Assembly (NCBI RefSeq): GCF_001692445.1
Contig: NZ_MAQA01000002.1
Span: forward strand, 1-64,000
DNA: 64,000 nt
Direction of reading: 5' to 3'
Origin: Oerskovia enterophila
GTDB taxonomy: Bacteria > Actinomycetota > Actinomycetes > Actinomycetales > Cellulomonadaceae
In this document: piece after piece, positions 40,242 to 48,672 of the stretch
Layout: every line of letters begins with the position of its first letter
Position numbering within the stretch: position 1 is the first letter of the stretch
The notes under the pieces: model-generated
What the model saw: only the letters and a program-made list of their open reading frames with translations
Databases searched by the model: none
Told to the model about the DNA's origin: nothing
Position numbers and translations under genes: made by a program

Positions 40242-42509
40242 TCAGACCACGAGCGTGCCCGTCGTCGAGACCGTCGGGCCGTCGGACGGGATCGCGACGC
40301 GCTGCACGCCGCTCTCCACGTTGCCCGAGTGCAGGAGGTAGGACCCCGTGCCGAACGCGCCGTCGGCGAGCTGGAGGCGACCACCCGTGAAGGTGGAGCC
40401 CACGGCCGACCATCGATTGATACCTGCGTCTAGCTTCACGTGACCAGTGTCACCCGTCGGAGCCGTCGATCGTGCACCGTCCAGGTTCCAGATGACCGGC
40501 TTGTCCGCCTTCGCCCGGCTCAGGAAGGTGCCGCCCGCGGGCGATCCCTCGAGCCGGGCCCCGTCGCCGACCCGGATGGTCTGCTCGGCGGCGCCCGCCG
40601 CGACGACCGCGACGTTGCGCACCACGCCGCCACGGATCGTCAGGTCTCCCGACGCCGTCACGGTGCCCTTGCCCTCGGCGGCCTCGAGCGTGCACTGGTC
40701 CAGGACGACCGGGCCCGCGCCCGCGAACGACGCACCCTCCAGCCCGTTCAGCGTCGTGCGGACCAGGTGGACCGGGTTGGTCACGGTGGCCTGCGTGATC
40801 GGCGTACCCGGCAGCACGTTGAAGCGCGAGCCCTCGATGACGTTGGGACGCTTCGAGCGGCTCGACGCCTGCGAGACGATCAGGGTGTCGTCGGCCTGGC
40901 ACCCGCGCAGCTGGACGCCGTCGGCGTTGACCCACAGCATGCCCGAGCCCGCGAGTCCCTCCTTGCGGATGACCTGGACGTCCTCGAGCGTCAGGTCGGT
41001 GACCTTGACGCGCGCCACGAACCACGAGCACACGTGCTTGCTGACCGTGATGCGCTTGGCCGACGAGCCCCACGCCGCACCCGAGTTCGCGAACGTCATG
41101 AGCCCCGAGTTCCCGACGTACGTCAGGTCGTGCTCGTACTGGCCGTGCGTCACGAACGGGCCCTGGTCGTCGCCGTCGCCGTGGCAGTTCTCCACGAGGC
41201 CGTACGCCGAGGCCGTCCAGTCGTTGAGGTGGCGGCAGTTCGAGGTGTGGCAGTCGGACACGTGCCCGTACAGGCAGTAGATCTGCTGCGTCAGGTAGCC
41301 CGCGCCGCCCCACGTGATCGAGGCCGGGTTGGCGAGCGAGCAGCGCGACGTCGTGAAGAACGTCGACCACCGGCGCATGACCAGGGGCCAGAACGTCGCG
41401 ACCCCGTGCACGTTCTCGACGTCGCAGCTCACCGCGTACTCGAACGCGAGCGGGTGCGATCCCGTGTACTGGTCACCGCCCGCGACGCCCACGAACGACA
41501 GGTTGCGCACGTGCACCTGCTGCACGGGCTCGACCTTGGTCCACGTGAGCGTGCGTCCCGCGGCGAGCTCCCAGCCGTTGAGGTAGTTGACGCGCACGTG
41601 CGTCGCGTCGACGATCTGCGTGACCTGGACCTGGAGCTGCAGCTCGCGCTCCCACTTGCCCGCGAGCGCGTTGACCTCGAGCGCGTACCACTCGCCCACG
41701 GCGTACTGCGAGGAGTCGGCGACCTCGAAGTCGTCGCGCAGCTCGGGCATGACGGCCGTGAGCTTGTGGGTGCGGACGTCGTCGGTCACGGTGCCGCGGA
41801 AGAACAGGACGGCCGCGAACGGGTCGTCCTGCCCGGCCTTCTCGATGCCCTCGGTCGTCATGGTGTGCCCGCCGAAGTCGAGCTCGAGGTGCGAGCGCGT
41901 GAACCGGTGGCGGCGCACGAAGTTGAGGTCGGAGTGCGCCTCGATGCGGCTCACGGTCGGGTCGTTCACGAGCGCGTCGAGCGCGTCGTCGGCCGGGGTG
42001 TCCTTCCCGAACAGCCCGAACCAGCGGAAGTCGGCGGTGCCCGTGTGGAGCGTGTGCCATCGCCCTCGGTTCGTCCCCTTGGCTCCGATGTCCTTCGGCG
42101 CGAGCACCGTGCCGCCGTTCGCGGCCGCCTCGCTCTTCGCGTCGTAGCGGACCAGGCGCGCCGCACCGTCACCCGGCGTGGCGTGGCCGAGGAGCTGGAC
42201 GACCGTCCCGTCGTCGATCTTCTTGGCCTTCCAACCCACGAGCTGGGCGACGGACGCCGCGACCAGGACCTCGTCGTCGGGCTCGTCCTTCTTCATGGGC
42301 AGCACGCCCGACGGCGCCGCGGCAGCGGGCGTGCTGGCTGCGGCCGACTGCGTGCCCATCAGGGCGCCGGCGGCCACCAGGCCGCCGATCCCGGCGACGC
42401 GCAGCAGGTTGCGGCGCGAGGGGGCCTCGACCGTGGGGCCCTGGAGGGGCGAGGTCGGCGCCGTCGCCGGCCCGTCGGGGGTCTGTCCGGGCGTAAGAAG
42501 GTTCGTCAT
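40242..42509 (-). CDS. Tat-exported right-handed beta-helix protein, putative polysaccharide lyase (copy B)
   Basis: 755-residue protein with a twin-arginine signal (SRRNLLRVAGIGGLVAAGAL, about residues 31-50). A conserved N-terminal module (SVAQLVGWKAKKIDDGTVVQ to FRWFGLFGKD, about 85-170) leads into a pectate-lyase-superfamily beta-helix (about 175-690) with repeats such as VHVRNLSFVGVAGG, HLNDWTASAYGLVENCHGDG and HGQYEHDLTYVGNSGLMTF, the conserved His/Asp/Glu-rich core being the likely active site. Substrate unknown. It is paralogous throughout to the gene directly upstream, 62 bp away, probably co-transcribed. Start chosen where the Tat motif follows within 35 residues. Confidence 0.78.
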   Translation of the reverse strand: MTNLLTPGQTPDGPATAPTSPLQGPTVEAPSRRNLLRVAGIGGLVAAGALMGTQSAAASTPAAAAPSGVLPMKKDEPDDEVLVAASVAQLVGWKAKKIDDGTVVQLLGHATPGDGAARLVRYDAKSEAAANGGTVLAPKDIGAKGTNRGRWHTLHTGTADFRWFGLFGKDTPADDALDALVNDPTVSRIEAHSDLNFVRRHRFTRSHLELDFGGHTMTTEGIEKAGQDDPFAAVLFFRGTVTDDVRTHKLTAVMPELRDDFEVADSSQYAVGEWYALEVNALAGKWERELQLQVQVTQIVDATHVRVNYLNGWELAAGRTLTWTKVEPVQQVHVRNLSFVGVAGGDQYTGSHPLAFEYAVSCDVENVHGVATFWPLVMRRWSTFFTTSRCSLANPASITWGGAGYLTQQIYCLYGHVSDCHTSNCRHLNDWTASAYGLVENCHGDGDDQGPFVTHGQYEHDLTYVGNSGLMTFANSGAAWGSSAKRITVSKHVCSWFVARVKVTDLTLEDVQVIRKEGLAGSGMLWVNADGVQLRGCQADDTLIVSQASSRSKRPNVIEGSRFNVLPGTPITQATVTNPVHLVRTTLNGLEGASFAGAGPVVLDQCTLEAAEGKGTVTASGDLTIRGGVVRNVAVVAAGAAEQTIRVGDGARLEGSPAGGTFLSRAKADKPVIWNLDGARSTAPTGDTGHVKLDAGINRWSAVGSTFTGGRLQLADGAFGTGSYLLHSGNVESGVQRVAIPSDGPTVSTTGTLVV

Positions 42510-42571
42510 CTGCAGAGGCCTTTCATCAGGGGTGCTTCCGGGTGGGCAGGGAGGGGGAGTGCTCGTGCGGT

Positions 42572-44851
42572 TCACAGCGCGAGGGAGTCGGTGACGAGGA
42601 CGTGGTCGCCCTCGGGGAAGCCGGTGCGGTCGACGCCCTGCTCGACGCAGCCGGACTGGAGCACGCGCGTGGCCGGGGCCAGGTCGTACCGGCCGCCGCT
42701 GAAGCGCGTGCCGACCGCGGTCAGCGCGTCGGCGCCCGAGGTCAGCGTGACGTGCGCGGTGGTCCCGCTCGTGGCGAGCGTCGCGCCGCGCAGGTCCACC
42801 TGGACCGCGCCCGGGCCCGCAGCCCGCGACACCAGGGCGCCTGCCGTCGTCGTGCCGGAGAGCTCCGTCCCGCGGACCGTGAGCCTCTGGTCGCGGACCC
42901 CGCTGAGCTGGATGCCCGTGCCGGTGAGCGTCCCGCCGCTGATCGTGACGTCGGCCGACCCGACGAGCGCGGGGGCCGCGGGGGAGGCCTCGTCGGTCGA
43001 GCCGACGAACGTGCAGTCGGTGAACGTCACGGGCCCCGCGCCGCGCAGGATCGTGCCGTCGAACCCGGTGAAGCTCGTCCGGACGAAGTGGACCGGGTTC
43101 GCGACCGGCGTCTGGTGCAGCACGCTGGCGACCGGCAGCGAGAAGTGGCAGTCCTCGATGACGTTGGGCCGCTTCGACAGGTTCGACCGCTGGGCGACCG
43201 CGAAGAACGACGCGGTGCACCCGCGCATCTGCACGCCGTCGGCGTTGACCGTGAGGCTGCCCTGCTGGTCGAACGTCGAGCGTGCGACCACGTGCACGTC
43301 CTCCAGCGTCAGGTCGGTGATCTTGGTGCTCACCGTGAACCACGAGGCCACGTGCTGCTTGACCGTGATGCGCTTGGCGCTGATGCCCCACTGCGCCCCC
43401 GAGTTGGCGATGTCCATGAGGCCGCTGTTGCCCTGGAACACCAGGTCGTGCTCGTACTGGCCGTGCGTCGTGAACGGGTTGCCGCCCTGGTCGTCGCCGT
43501 CGCCGTGGCAGTTCTCGACGAGGCAGTAGGCCGAGGCCGTGAGGTCGTTGAGGTGGCGCGCGTTGTGCGAGCGGCAGTCCGCGACGCGTCCGTGCAGGCA
43601 GTAGATCTGCTGCGTGAGGTAGCCCGCGCCGCCGTAGAAGACCGTGGGCGGGTTCGCGACCGAGCAGCGCTCGGTCGCGAAGAACGTGTTCCAGCGGCGC
43701 ATGATGACGGGCCACCACGTCCTGGAGCCGTGCACGTCCGAGACGTCGCAGCGCACCGCGAACTCGTACGCGACCGGGTGCGAGCCACTGAGCTCGCGGT
43801 CGTCGGGCAGCTCCCCGTCGAGCGGGCCGTCGTAGGGGCCGGCCCCGACGAACGTCATGTTCCGCACGTGGACCTGCTCGACGGGCACGACCTTGCGCCA
43901 CTCGAGCACGCGGCCCGGGGCGAGCTCCCAGCCGTTGCGGTAGTTGACGCGCACGTGCGCCGCGTCGACGACCTCGGTGACCTGCACGAGCCGCTGGAGC
44001 TCGCGCTCGTCGCGCCCGCCACCCGGCCGGGGGTCGACCTGCACGGTCCACCAGTCGCCGACCGCGAACGCGGTCGAGTCCGCGACCTCGAACACGTCGC
44101 GCTGGTCGGGCATGGTCTCGACGAGCGTGCGCTGCTGGGTCACGTCCGTCACGGTCCCCTGGAAGAACATGACGGCGCCGAACGGGTTGTCGTGCGCGTT
44201 GCGCTCGATGCCCTCGGTCGTGATCGTCCGGCCGCCGAAGTCGAGCTCGAGGTCGGAGCGCGCGTAGGTGTGGCGGCGCACGAAGTTGAGCTCGGTGTGC
44301 CCTTCGATGCGGCTCACGGTCGGGTCGTTCACGAGCGCGTCGAGCGCGTCGTCGGTGCTGCCCGTGGGGGCGTCGGCGCCGAAGATCCCGAACCAGCGGA
44401 AGTCGGCCGTGCCGGTGTGGAGCGTGTGCCACCGCCCAGGACCCAGCCCGGCCGCACCGAGGTCCTGCGGCGCCAGCACCGTGCCTCCGTTGGGGGTCGC
44501 GGTGCTCTTCGCGTCGTAGCGGACGAGGCGGGCGGCGCCGTCGCCGGGGGTCGCGTGGCCCAGGAGCCGGACCACGGTGCCGTGGTCGATCTTCTTGGCG
44601 CGCCAGCCGACGAGCTGGGCGACGGACGTCGCGACGGTGAGCTCGTCGTCGGGCTCGCTGTCCTTGCTCAGGCCCAGCGGCGCGGCGAGCGCCGCAGGCG
44701 CCGTGCTCGTGGACAGCGCGAACGCGGTCGCGGCCAGCGCGCCCATGCCGGCGACGCGCAGCAGGCCGCGGCGCGAGGGGGTGGTGGGGTCGGAGTCGGG
44801 GGAGAGGTCGGGGGCTGCCGCGCTCTCGCGGGCAGTCAGGGGGGTCTTCAC
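42572..44851 (-). CDS. Tat-exported right-handed beta-helix protein, putative polysaccharide lyase (copy A)
   Basis: 759-residue paralogue of copy B. Tat signal SRRGLLRVAGMGALAATAFA; the same N-terminal module (SVAQLVGWRAKKIDHGTVVR) and beta-helix core (HLNDLTASAYCLVENCHGDG, THGQYEHDLVFQGNSGLMDI) are seen, while the C-terminal third diverges. The start is placed at the second of two in-frame GTG codons: the ribosome site GAAGG (44861-44865) abuts the first but is 9 nt from the second. A palindrome of the regulon lies about 220 bp upstream. Exported folded, consistent with a metal-dependent lyase, but no family number can be given. Confidence 0.78.
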   Translation of the reverse strand: MKTPLTARESAAAPDLSPDSDPTTPSRRGLLRVAGMGALAATAFALSTSTAPAALAAPLGLSKDSEPDDELTVATSVAQLVGWRAKKIDHGTVVRLLGHATPGDGAARLVRYDAKSTATPNGGTVLAPQDLGAAGLGPGRWHTLHTGTADFRWFGIFGADAPTGSTDDALDALVNDPTVSRIEGHTELNFVRRHTYARSDLELDFGGRTITTEGIERNAHDNPFGAVMFFQGTVTDVTQQRTLVETMPDQRDVFEVADSTAFAVGDWWTVQVDPRPGGGRDERELQRLVQVTEVVDAAHVRVNYRNGWELAPGRVLEWRKVVPVEQVHVRNMTFVGAGPYDGPLDGELPDDRELSGSHPVAYEFAVRCDVSDVHGSRTWWPVIMRRWNTFFATERCSVANPPTVFYGGAGYLTQQIYCLHGRVADCRSHNARHLNDLTASAYCLVENCHGDGDDQGGNPFTTHGQYEHDLVFQGNSGLMDIANSGAQWGISAKRITVKQHVASWFTVSTKITDLTLEDVHVVARSTFDQQGSLTVNADGVQMRGCTASFFAVAQRSNLSKRPNVIEDCHFSLPVASVLHQTPVANPVHFVRTSFTGFDGTILRGAGPVTFTDCTFVGSTDEASPAAPALVGSADVTISGGTLTGTGIQLSGVRDQRLTVRGTELSGTTTAGALVSRAAGPGAVQVDLRGATLATSGTTAHVTLTSGADALTAVGTRFSGGRYDLAPATRVLQSGCVEQGVDRTGFPEGDHVLVTDSLAL

Positions 44852-45263
44852 GTGGGTCACCCTTCGGACAAGTCGATGAGACGGGTCCGTTCAGGCGTGG
44901 CCGACGCGCGGCAACGGGGGAGTGCGGGTGGAGTCCGCCGGGCCGGGGCTGCGGTGACCGGCGACGGGAGTGCGAGGGAACGGTTCAGGCTGTGTGCGGC
45001 AGGCCGCGACAGCAGGATGGATGCGCTTCGTTGCGTCCGGATGAATCGGGTATTTCCCGGAGATTAGGCCGGTGCTATAGCAATGTCAAGAGGATGGTGA
45101 CGCGTCGCCAGGTCCGTCAGGGCCTCCCGAGGCGCGTTGCTGACATCGGCACGGTGCCTGCATCGAGATGCGGGCCACGGGGGTGGGGTCGACCTCCTCG
45201 ACCCCCGCTGGCCGCATCTCGGTGCGCGTCCCTCGTCGGGCACGACGGCGGGCGCCCCCTGCC
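44852..45263. other. 412-bp intergenic region upstream of the beta-helix genes
   Basis: Contains the regulon palindrome at 45073 and an imperfect hairpin (45164-45221, stem CGAGATGCGG / CCGCATCTCG) that probably ends the acetyltransferase transcript. No gene seen. Confidence 0.65.
45073..45082. promoter_or_regulatory. Regulon palindrome, site 2 (TGCTATAGCA)
   Basis: GTGCTATAGCAA in full; ten central bases are perfectly palindromic. Upstream of the two beta-helix genes. Confidence 0.7.
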
Positions 45264-46379
45264 TCACAGGTAGTCGCCGGGCCAGTGGAAGCCGGCGGCC
45301 GGGCCGCTCGTCGCGGCGCGCAGGGCGTCGATCTCCGCCGCTGCACGCCGGACCGGTCGGAGCATGCCCGTAGCGTCCGACGTCGTCTCGCGGTCCTCGG
45401 CAGCCAGGAGCACATCGGTGAGGACCGTGGTCGCCGGGATGTGCGGCAGGCGCACCTCGGCGCGGGTCGCGCCGCGCTCGCGGGCCAGGGCTCGGGCCGC
45501 TCGTGCGAGCGCCTCGACCGCCGACGTGTCGTCGGGCCCGACGGCGAGCTCCCGCACGCGCACCACCTCGCCTTCGCTCTCCGCGACCAGGTAGCCCGCG
45601 ATCGTGCCGTCGGGGCGTCGAGCGGTGAGGAGCTCGGCGGCCGAGTACCAGAGGGGGACCCGGTGCTGCCAGTGCTCGGCCGTCCGGCGCGTGGTCACGG
45701 GCGCGTCGTGGAACGCGTCGTGGAGGGTCGCGAGATCCCGCCACGGGAGGTCGGTGCTCCAGGCGGGGAACGTGGTGGGGGTGGCCGAAGCTGCGTGCAC
45801 CGGCCGCTCGTGGCGGACCACGAGCCTGGCCGAGCCCGGCTGCCCGGCCGATCCCGGCTGCCCGGCCGAGCCCGGCTGCCTGGCCGCGCCCGGCTGCCCG
45901 GCCGAGCCCGGCTGCCCGGGGCGAGCGGCGCCGTCGGGCCGGAGGGGGCCCGTGACGACGGGGACCTCGAAGGTCTCCCAGCCGCTTGGGCGGTACACGC
46001 CAGGGGTGCCCGTGAACAGCAGCGAGGCGTCCATGCCCGCGGCCTCCATGCGCTCGACCGCCGCGGCGAGCGCGAGCCGCACCAGGCCCCGTCCGCGCAC
46101 GTCGGGCGCCGAGGCGACGTTCGCGATACCGCCCACGGTGAGCGTGGTGGCTGCCCCACCGGGCCCGGGAAGGCCCACGAGCGTGCGCGGGCTCCAGCAG
46201 ACCGAGGCGACGACGCGGTCCGGCTCTGCGCCCGTCCCTGGGAGGACCGCGACGATCGTGCGGTCGAGCCGGTCGGCGTCGGTCTCGTAGACCGGGACCA
46301 TGAGCGGGGCGTCGAACGCCGCTGCCCACAGCGTGTACAGCGACGGGACGTCGGCGGGGGTCGCGGTGCGGAAGTCCAT
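45264..46379 (-). CDS. Eis-like GNAT acetyltransferase
   Basis: 371-residue two-domain GNAT enzyme. The N-terminal acetyl-CoA fold carries VGGIANVASAPDVRGRGLVRL (split P-loop RGRG) and LLFTGTPGVYRPSGWETF, typical of the Eis family, which acetylates amines on aminoglycosides, peptides or sugars. A second GNAT-like half follows. Between them is a low-complexity insert of repeated GQPGSA hexapeptides (about residues 154-183) coded by 18-bp tandem repeats. Start preceded by GAGGAG. A perfect regulon palindrome lies 93 bp upstream, tying it to sugar catabolism. Confidence 0.82.
   Translation of the reverse strand: MDFRTATPADVPSLYTLWAAAFDAPLMVPVYETDADRLDRTIVAVLPGTGAEPDRVVASVCWSPRTLVGLPGPGGAATTLTVGGIANVASAPDVRGRGLVRLALAAAVERMEAAGMDASLLFTGTPGVYRPSGWETFEVPVVTGPLRPDGAARPGQPGSAGQPGAARQPGSAGQPGSAGQPGSARLVVRHERPVHAASATPTTFPAWSTDLPWRDLATLHDAFHDAPVTTRRTAEHWQHRVPLWYSAAELLTARRPDGTIAGYLVAESEGEVVRVRELAVGPDDTSAVEALARAARALARERGATRAEVRLPHIPATTVLTDVLLAAEDRETTSDATGMLRPVRRAAAEIDALRAATSGPAAGFHWPGDYL
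45834..45921. repeat. 18-bp tandem repeat inside the acetyltransferase gene
   Basis: About five units of the GCCCGGCTGCCCGGCCGA type, in frame, coding (on the minus strand) for GQPGSA repeats. Unit number could vary between strains. Confidence 0.85.
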
Positions 46380-46471
46380 GGGGCTCCTCGATGAGCCTGC
46401 GGGATGTCGTCGCAGGTGGGGATGGGTGCGCGAGGCGGTCCAGGTACGCCTGGCCCTGTCGGCTTGACGCT

Positions 46472-46483
46472 TTGCTATAGCAA
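46472..46483. promoter_or_regulatory. Regulon palindrome TTGCTATAGCAA, site 3
   Basis: Identical to site 1; upstream of the Eis-like acetyltransferase and 183 bp before the divergent membrane protein gene. Confidence 0.72.
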
Positions 46484-46665
46484 GAATAGTCTCGCACCCA
46501 CGTTCTCGAGTGAACGATGCACGGCAACGAAGCACGTGCGAGGTCGGGCTGGACCTCGCACGACGTGTCCATCCCTCGACCGCCACGACCCGCACCGACG
46601 CGAGCCGTCCCTTCGCTGCCCCCACCCCTGTTGACGGGGTGTGCCCGGCACGCCACAGTGCTCCC

Positions 46666-47217
46666 ATGATGAGGACCACCGTCGACGCCGCCTCGCTCCT
46701 CGCAGCGACCGAGGCCAGGCGTCGCGCCCAGCGACGCGCCACGTCCCTCCCGCTCACGGGGACGGCCGCGGGGCTCGCCGTCCTCGCCGTGTCCCTCTGG
46801 AGCGAACCCTGGAGGTTCTGGCCGGGGATGCTCGTCCCGTCCCTCGTGTACCTCGTGTTGTGGGTCGTCGCCGCGCGTCGCACGAGGCGTGGACCGGCAT
46901 GGGTGACCGAGGGCAAGGACCGGTACGGCGTGGTCCTGCTCGTGCTCGTCCTGCTGGCGTACTTTTCGGGTCCGATGATGCTCCGGTTCGCCGGTCCTGC
47001 TTTCGCGCTGGGCATCGGGCTGCTCCTGCTCGACGGTCGTACCGGGAACCCGTTGCTCCGGGGCCCGGGGATCGCGCTGGTCGTGACGAGCCCGATCGTC
47101 GCGCTCGTCCTGTCCCGCGCACTGGGACCGATTCTCCTGGTGCTCGCGGTCGGGTGCGGTGCGCTCGCCCTCGTGGCGTCCCGGCGCGAGTCCGCGCTGC
47201 TGTCGGAGCGCGCGTGA
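46666..47217 (+). CDS. Small membrane protein of unknown function
   Basis: 183-residue protein with about five transmembrane helices after a basic N-terminal segment (EARRRAQRRATSLP). No family recognised. It starts at ATG-ATG and its stop overlaps the GTG start of the next gene, so the two form a coupled pair. Confidence 0.62.
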   Translation: MMRTTVDAASLLAATEARRRAQRRATSLPLTGTAAGLAVLAVSLWSEPWRFWPGMLVPSLVYLVLWVVAARRTRRGPAWVTEGKDRYGVVLLVLVLLAYFSGPMMLRFAGPAFALGIGLLLLDGRTGNPLLRGPGIALVVTSPIVALVLSRALGPILLVLAVGCGALALVASRRESALLSERA

Positions 47218-47705
47218 ACGAGCTCGGCATCCGCACGGTCATGGAACCGACCGACCCCGGGACGCTGGCGTACCGCGACGAGTGGACCGTCGACGGCGAG
47301 ACGCTCACCCGGCTCGTCGATCGCGTGTCCCTTGCGGAGGGGCCGGGAGGGCTCGCGGCCCCGCTGGTCGACCCGAGCCCGTTCCTGTCGGCCACCGCGT
47401 CGGAGTACCTCGACGTGCTGCTCGGCGGCGGAGCCCCCGACGACGTGAGCGTCTTCGCCGACGGTCGTGTCCCGCTGCTCGTCTGCCCGGTGTGTGCGGA
47501 CCTCGGGTGCGGCGCGGTGAGTGCGCGGCTCGTGATCGGTCAGGGTGTCGTCGAGTGGCGCGACCTCGGCTGGCAGGTCCCGGGCGAACGTGCCGACGAG
47601 GGGGTCGAGGACGTGCCGTTCACCCCGCCCGTGCACCTGGTCTTCGCGCGTGACGCGTACGAAGCGCTGGTCGGCCGACTGCTGCTCCGCTACCTGCCGG
47701 CCTGA
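47214..47705 (+). CDS. Hypothetical protein with Cys motif
   Basis: 163-residue soluble protein beginning at a GTG that overlaps the preceding stop (GTGA). The stretch VCPVCADLGCGAV contains three cysteines that could bind zinc or form a disulfide. No known domain; similar short proteins in actinobacteria are uncharacterised. Convergent with the GntR gene after 19 bp. Confidence 0.65.
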   Translation: MNELGIRTVMEPTDPGTLAYRDEWTVDGETLTRLVDRVSLAEGPGGLAAPLVDPSPFLSATASEYLDVLLGGGAPDDVSVFADGRVPLLVCPVCADLGCGAVSARLVIGQGVVEWRDLGWQVPGERADEGVEDVPFTPPVHLVFARDAYEALVGRLLLRYLPA

Positions 47706-47724
47706 CCCCGCACGGCCCGTCGCG

Positions 47725-48453
47725 TCAGCGCGCGGCCTCGACGGCCACGGCCCCGGTCGCGGTCCCCGGAGCAGGGCCGGCCTCTGCCTCGCCCTCCTCG
47801 GTGTGGCTCTCGAGCCGCGCCGCGGCCTCGCCGATGTGCTCGGCCATGACGGTCCGCGCCCGCTCGGGGTCACCGCTCGCGATCGCGTCGATGATGAGGT
47901 TGTGCGTCTCGGCGTGCGCGACGCGCGCCTCGGGGTCCAGGGCCACGTTCGCGGCGCGCAGGAAGCCCGTGATCCGGGAACGGAGCTGGGACGTGATGGT
48001 CATGAGCATGCGGTGGTCGGCGAGCTCCCAGAGCTGCTCGTGGAAGCGTCGGTCGAGCTCGAACACGCGGGCCGAGCTGCCGCGCTCGGCCGCGTCGACC
48101 ATCTGCTGCACGGTCTTGCGCAGGCGGGCCTCGGTCTTGGCGTCCCACTCGGCCTGCACGCGCACGACGACGAACTGCTCGAGCAGGGTGCGCAGGCTCG
48201 AGATCTCCTCGAGGTCGCGGCTCGTGAGCGCGGCGACGCGCGCCCCGCGGTGGGGGAGGCGTTCGACGAGTCCTTCCTCGGTGAGGCGGGTGAGGGCCTC
48301 GCGCACGGGGATGTGGCTCGTGCCGAGCCGTTCGGCGAGCTTGCGCTCGACGAGTCGTGACCCGGGCGCGAGGTCGCCGCTGAAGATGGCCTCTCGCAGC
48401 TCGACGGTCACGCGGTCGGCGACGTTCAGGTCGGGCACGCTCTTGAGCGCCAT
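47725..48453 (-). CDS. GntR-family regulator with FCD domain
   Basis: 242-residue regulator. N-terminal winged helix with RLVERKLAERLGTSHIPVRE and EEGLVERLPHRGARV (about residues 33-75), then an all-helical FCD ligand domain (about 85-210) with metal-type histidines in FHEQLWEL and HNLIIDAI. FCD regulators sense organic acids or uronates. It diverges from the ceramidase-fold/SDR/enolase operon with a palindrome ATGCTATAGCAT between, and is the only GntR-type regulator in the window; I infer that it reads all six palindromes. Ribosome site CGGAGAA precedes the ATG. Confidence 0.9.
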   Translation of the reverse strand: MALKSVPDLNVADRVTVELREAIFSGDLAPGSRLVERKLAERLGTSHIPVREALTRLTEEGLVERLPHRGARVAALTSRDLEEISSLRTLLEQFVVVRVQAEWDAKTEARLRKTVQQMVDAAERGSSARVFELDRRFHEQLWELADHRMLMTITSQLRSRITGFLRAANVALDPEARVAHAETHNLIIDAIASGDPERARTVMAEHIGEAAARLESHTEEGEAEAGPAPGTATGAVAVEAAR

Positions 48454-48627
48454 GGGTTCTCCGTAGTGTTCTGCGGTCCGATCCGGGAGGTGCCCCGAAG
48501 GATAGCGGTCGGCGAACCGGGCCCGGCTGCTCGCCCGCGGTGCGTGGTCGGGGCGAGGTCTGCGCGGGGCGCACCGTTGTGCCACCATCGAGGCGAAGGG
48601 CCACCGGACGGCTTGCCCCCTCACTAC

Positions 48628-48639
48628 ATGCTATAGCAT
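48628..48639. promoter_or_regulatory. Regulon palindrome ATGCTATAGCAT, site 4
   Basis: Perfect 12-bp palindrome 34 bp before the hydrolase start and 175 bp before the GntR start. Confidence 0.75.
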
Positions 48640-48672
48640 TCGAGGGTTCACGCACAGGCTCGAGGAGGATCC

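Noticed and set aside
40440-45067. Two very long plus-strand open frames over the beta-helix genes
   Set aside because: Translations are repetitive Arg/Val/Asp-rich and lack any domain; the minus-strand genes have Tat signals and mutual homology.
45834-45921. Regularly spaced 18-bp repeats considered as a CRISPR-like array
   Set aside because: Units abut without spacers and are in frame inside a gene, coding GQPGSA; not CRISPR.
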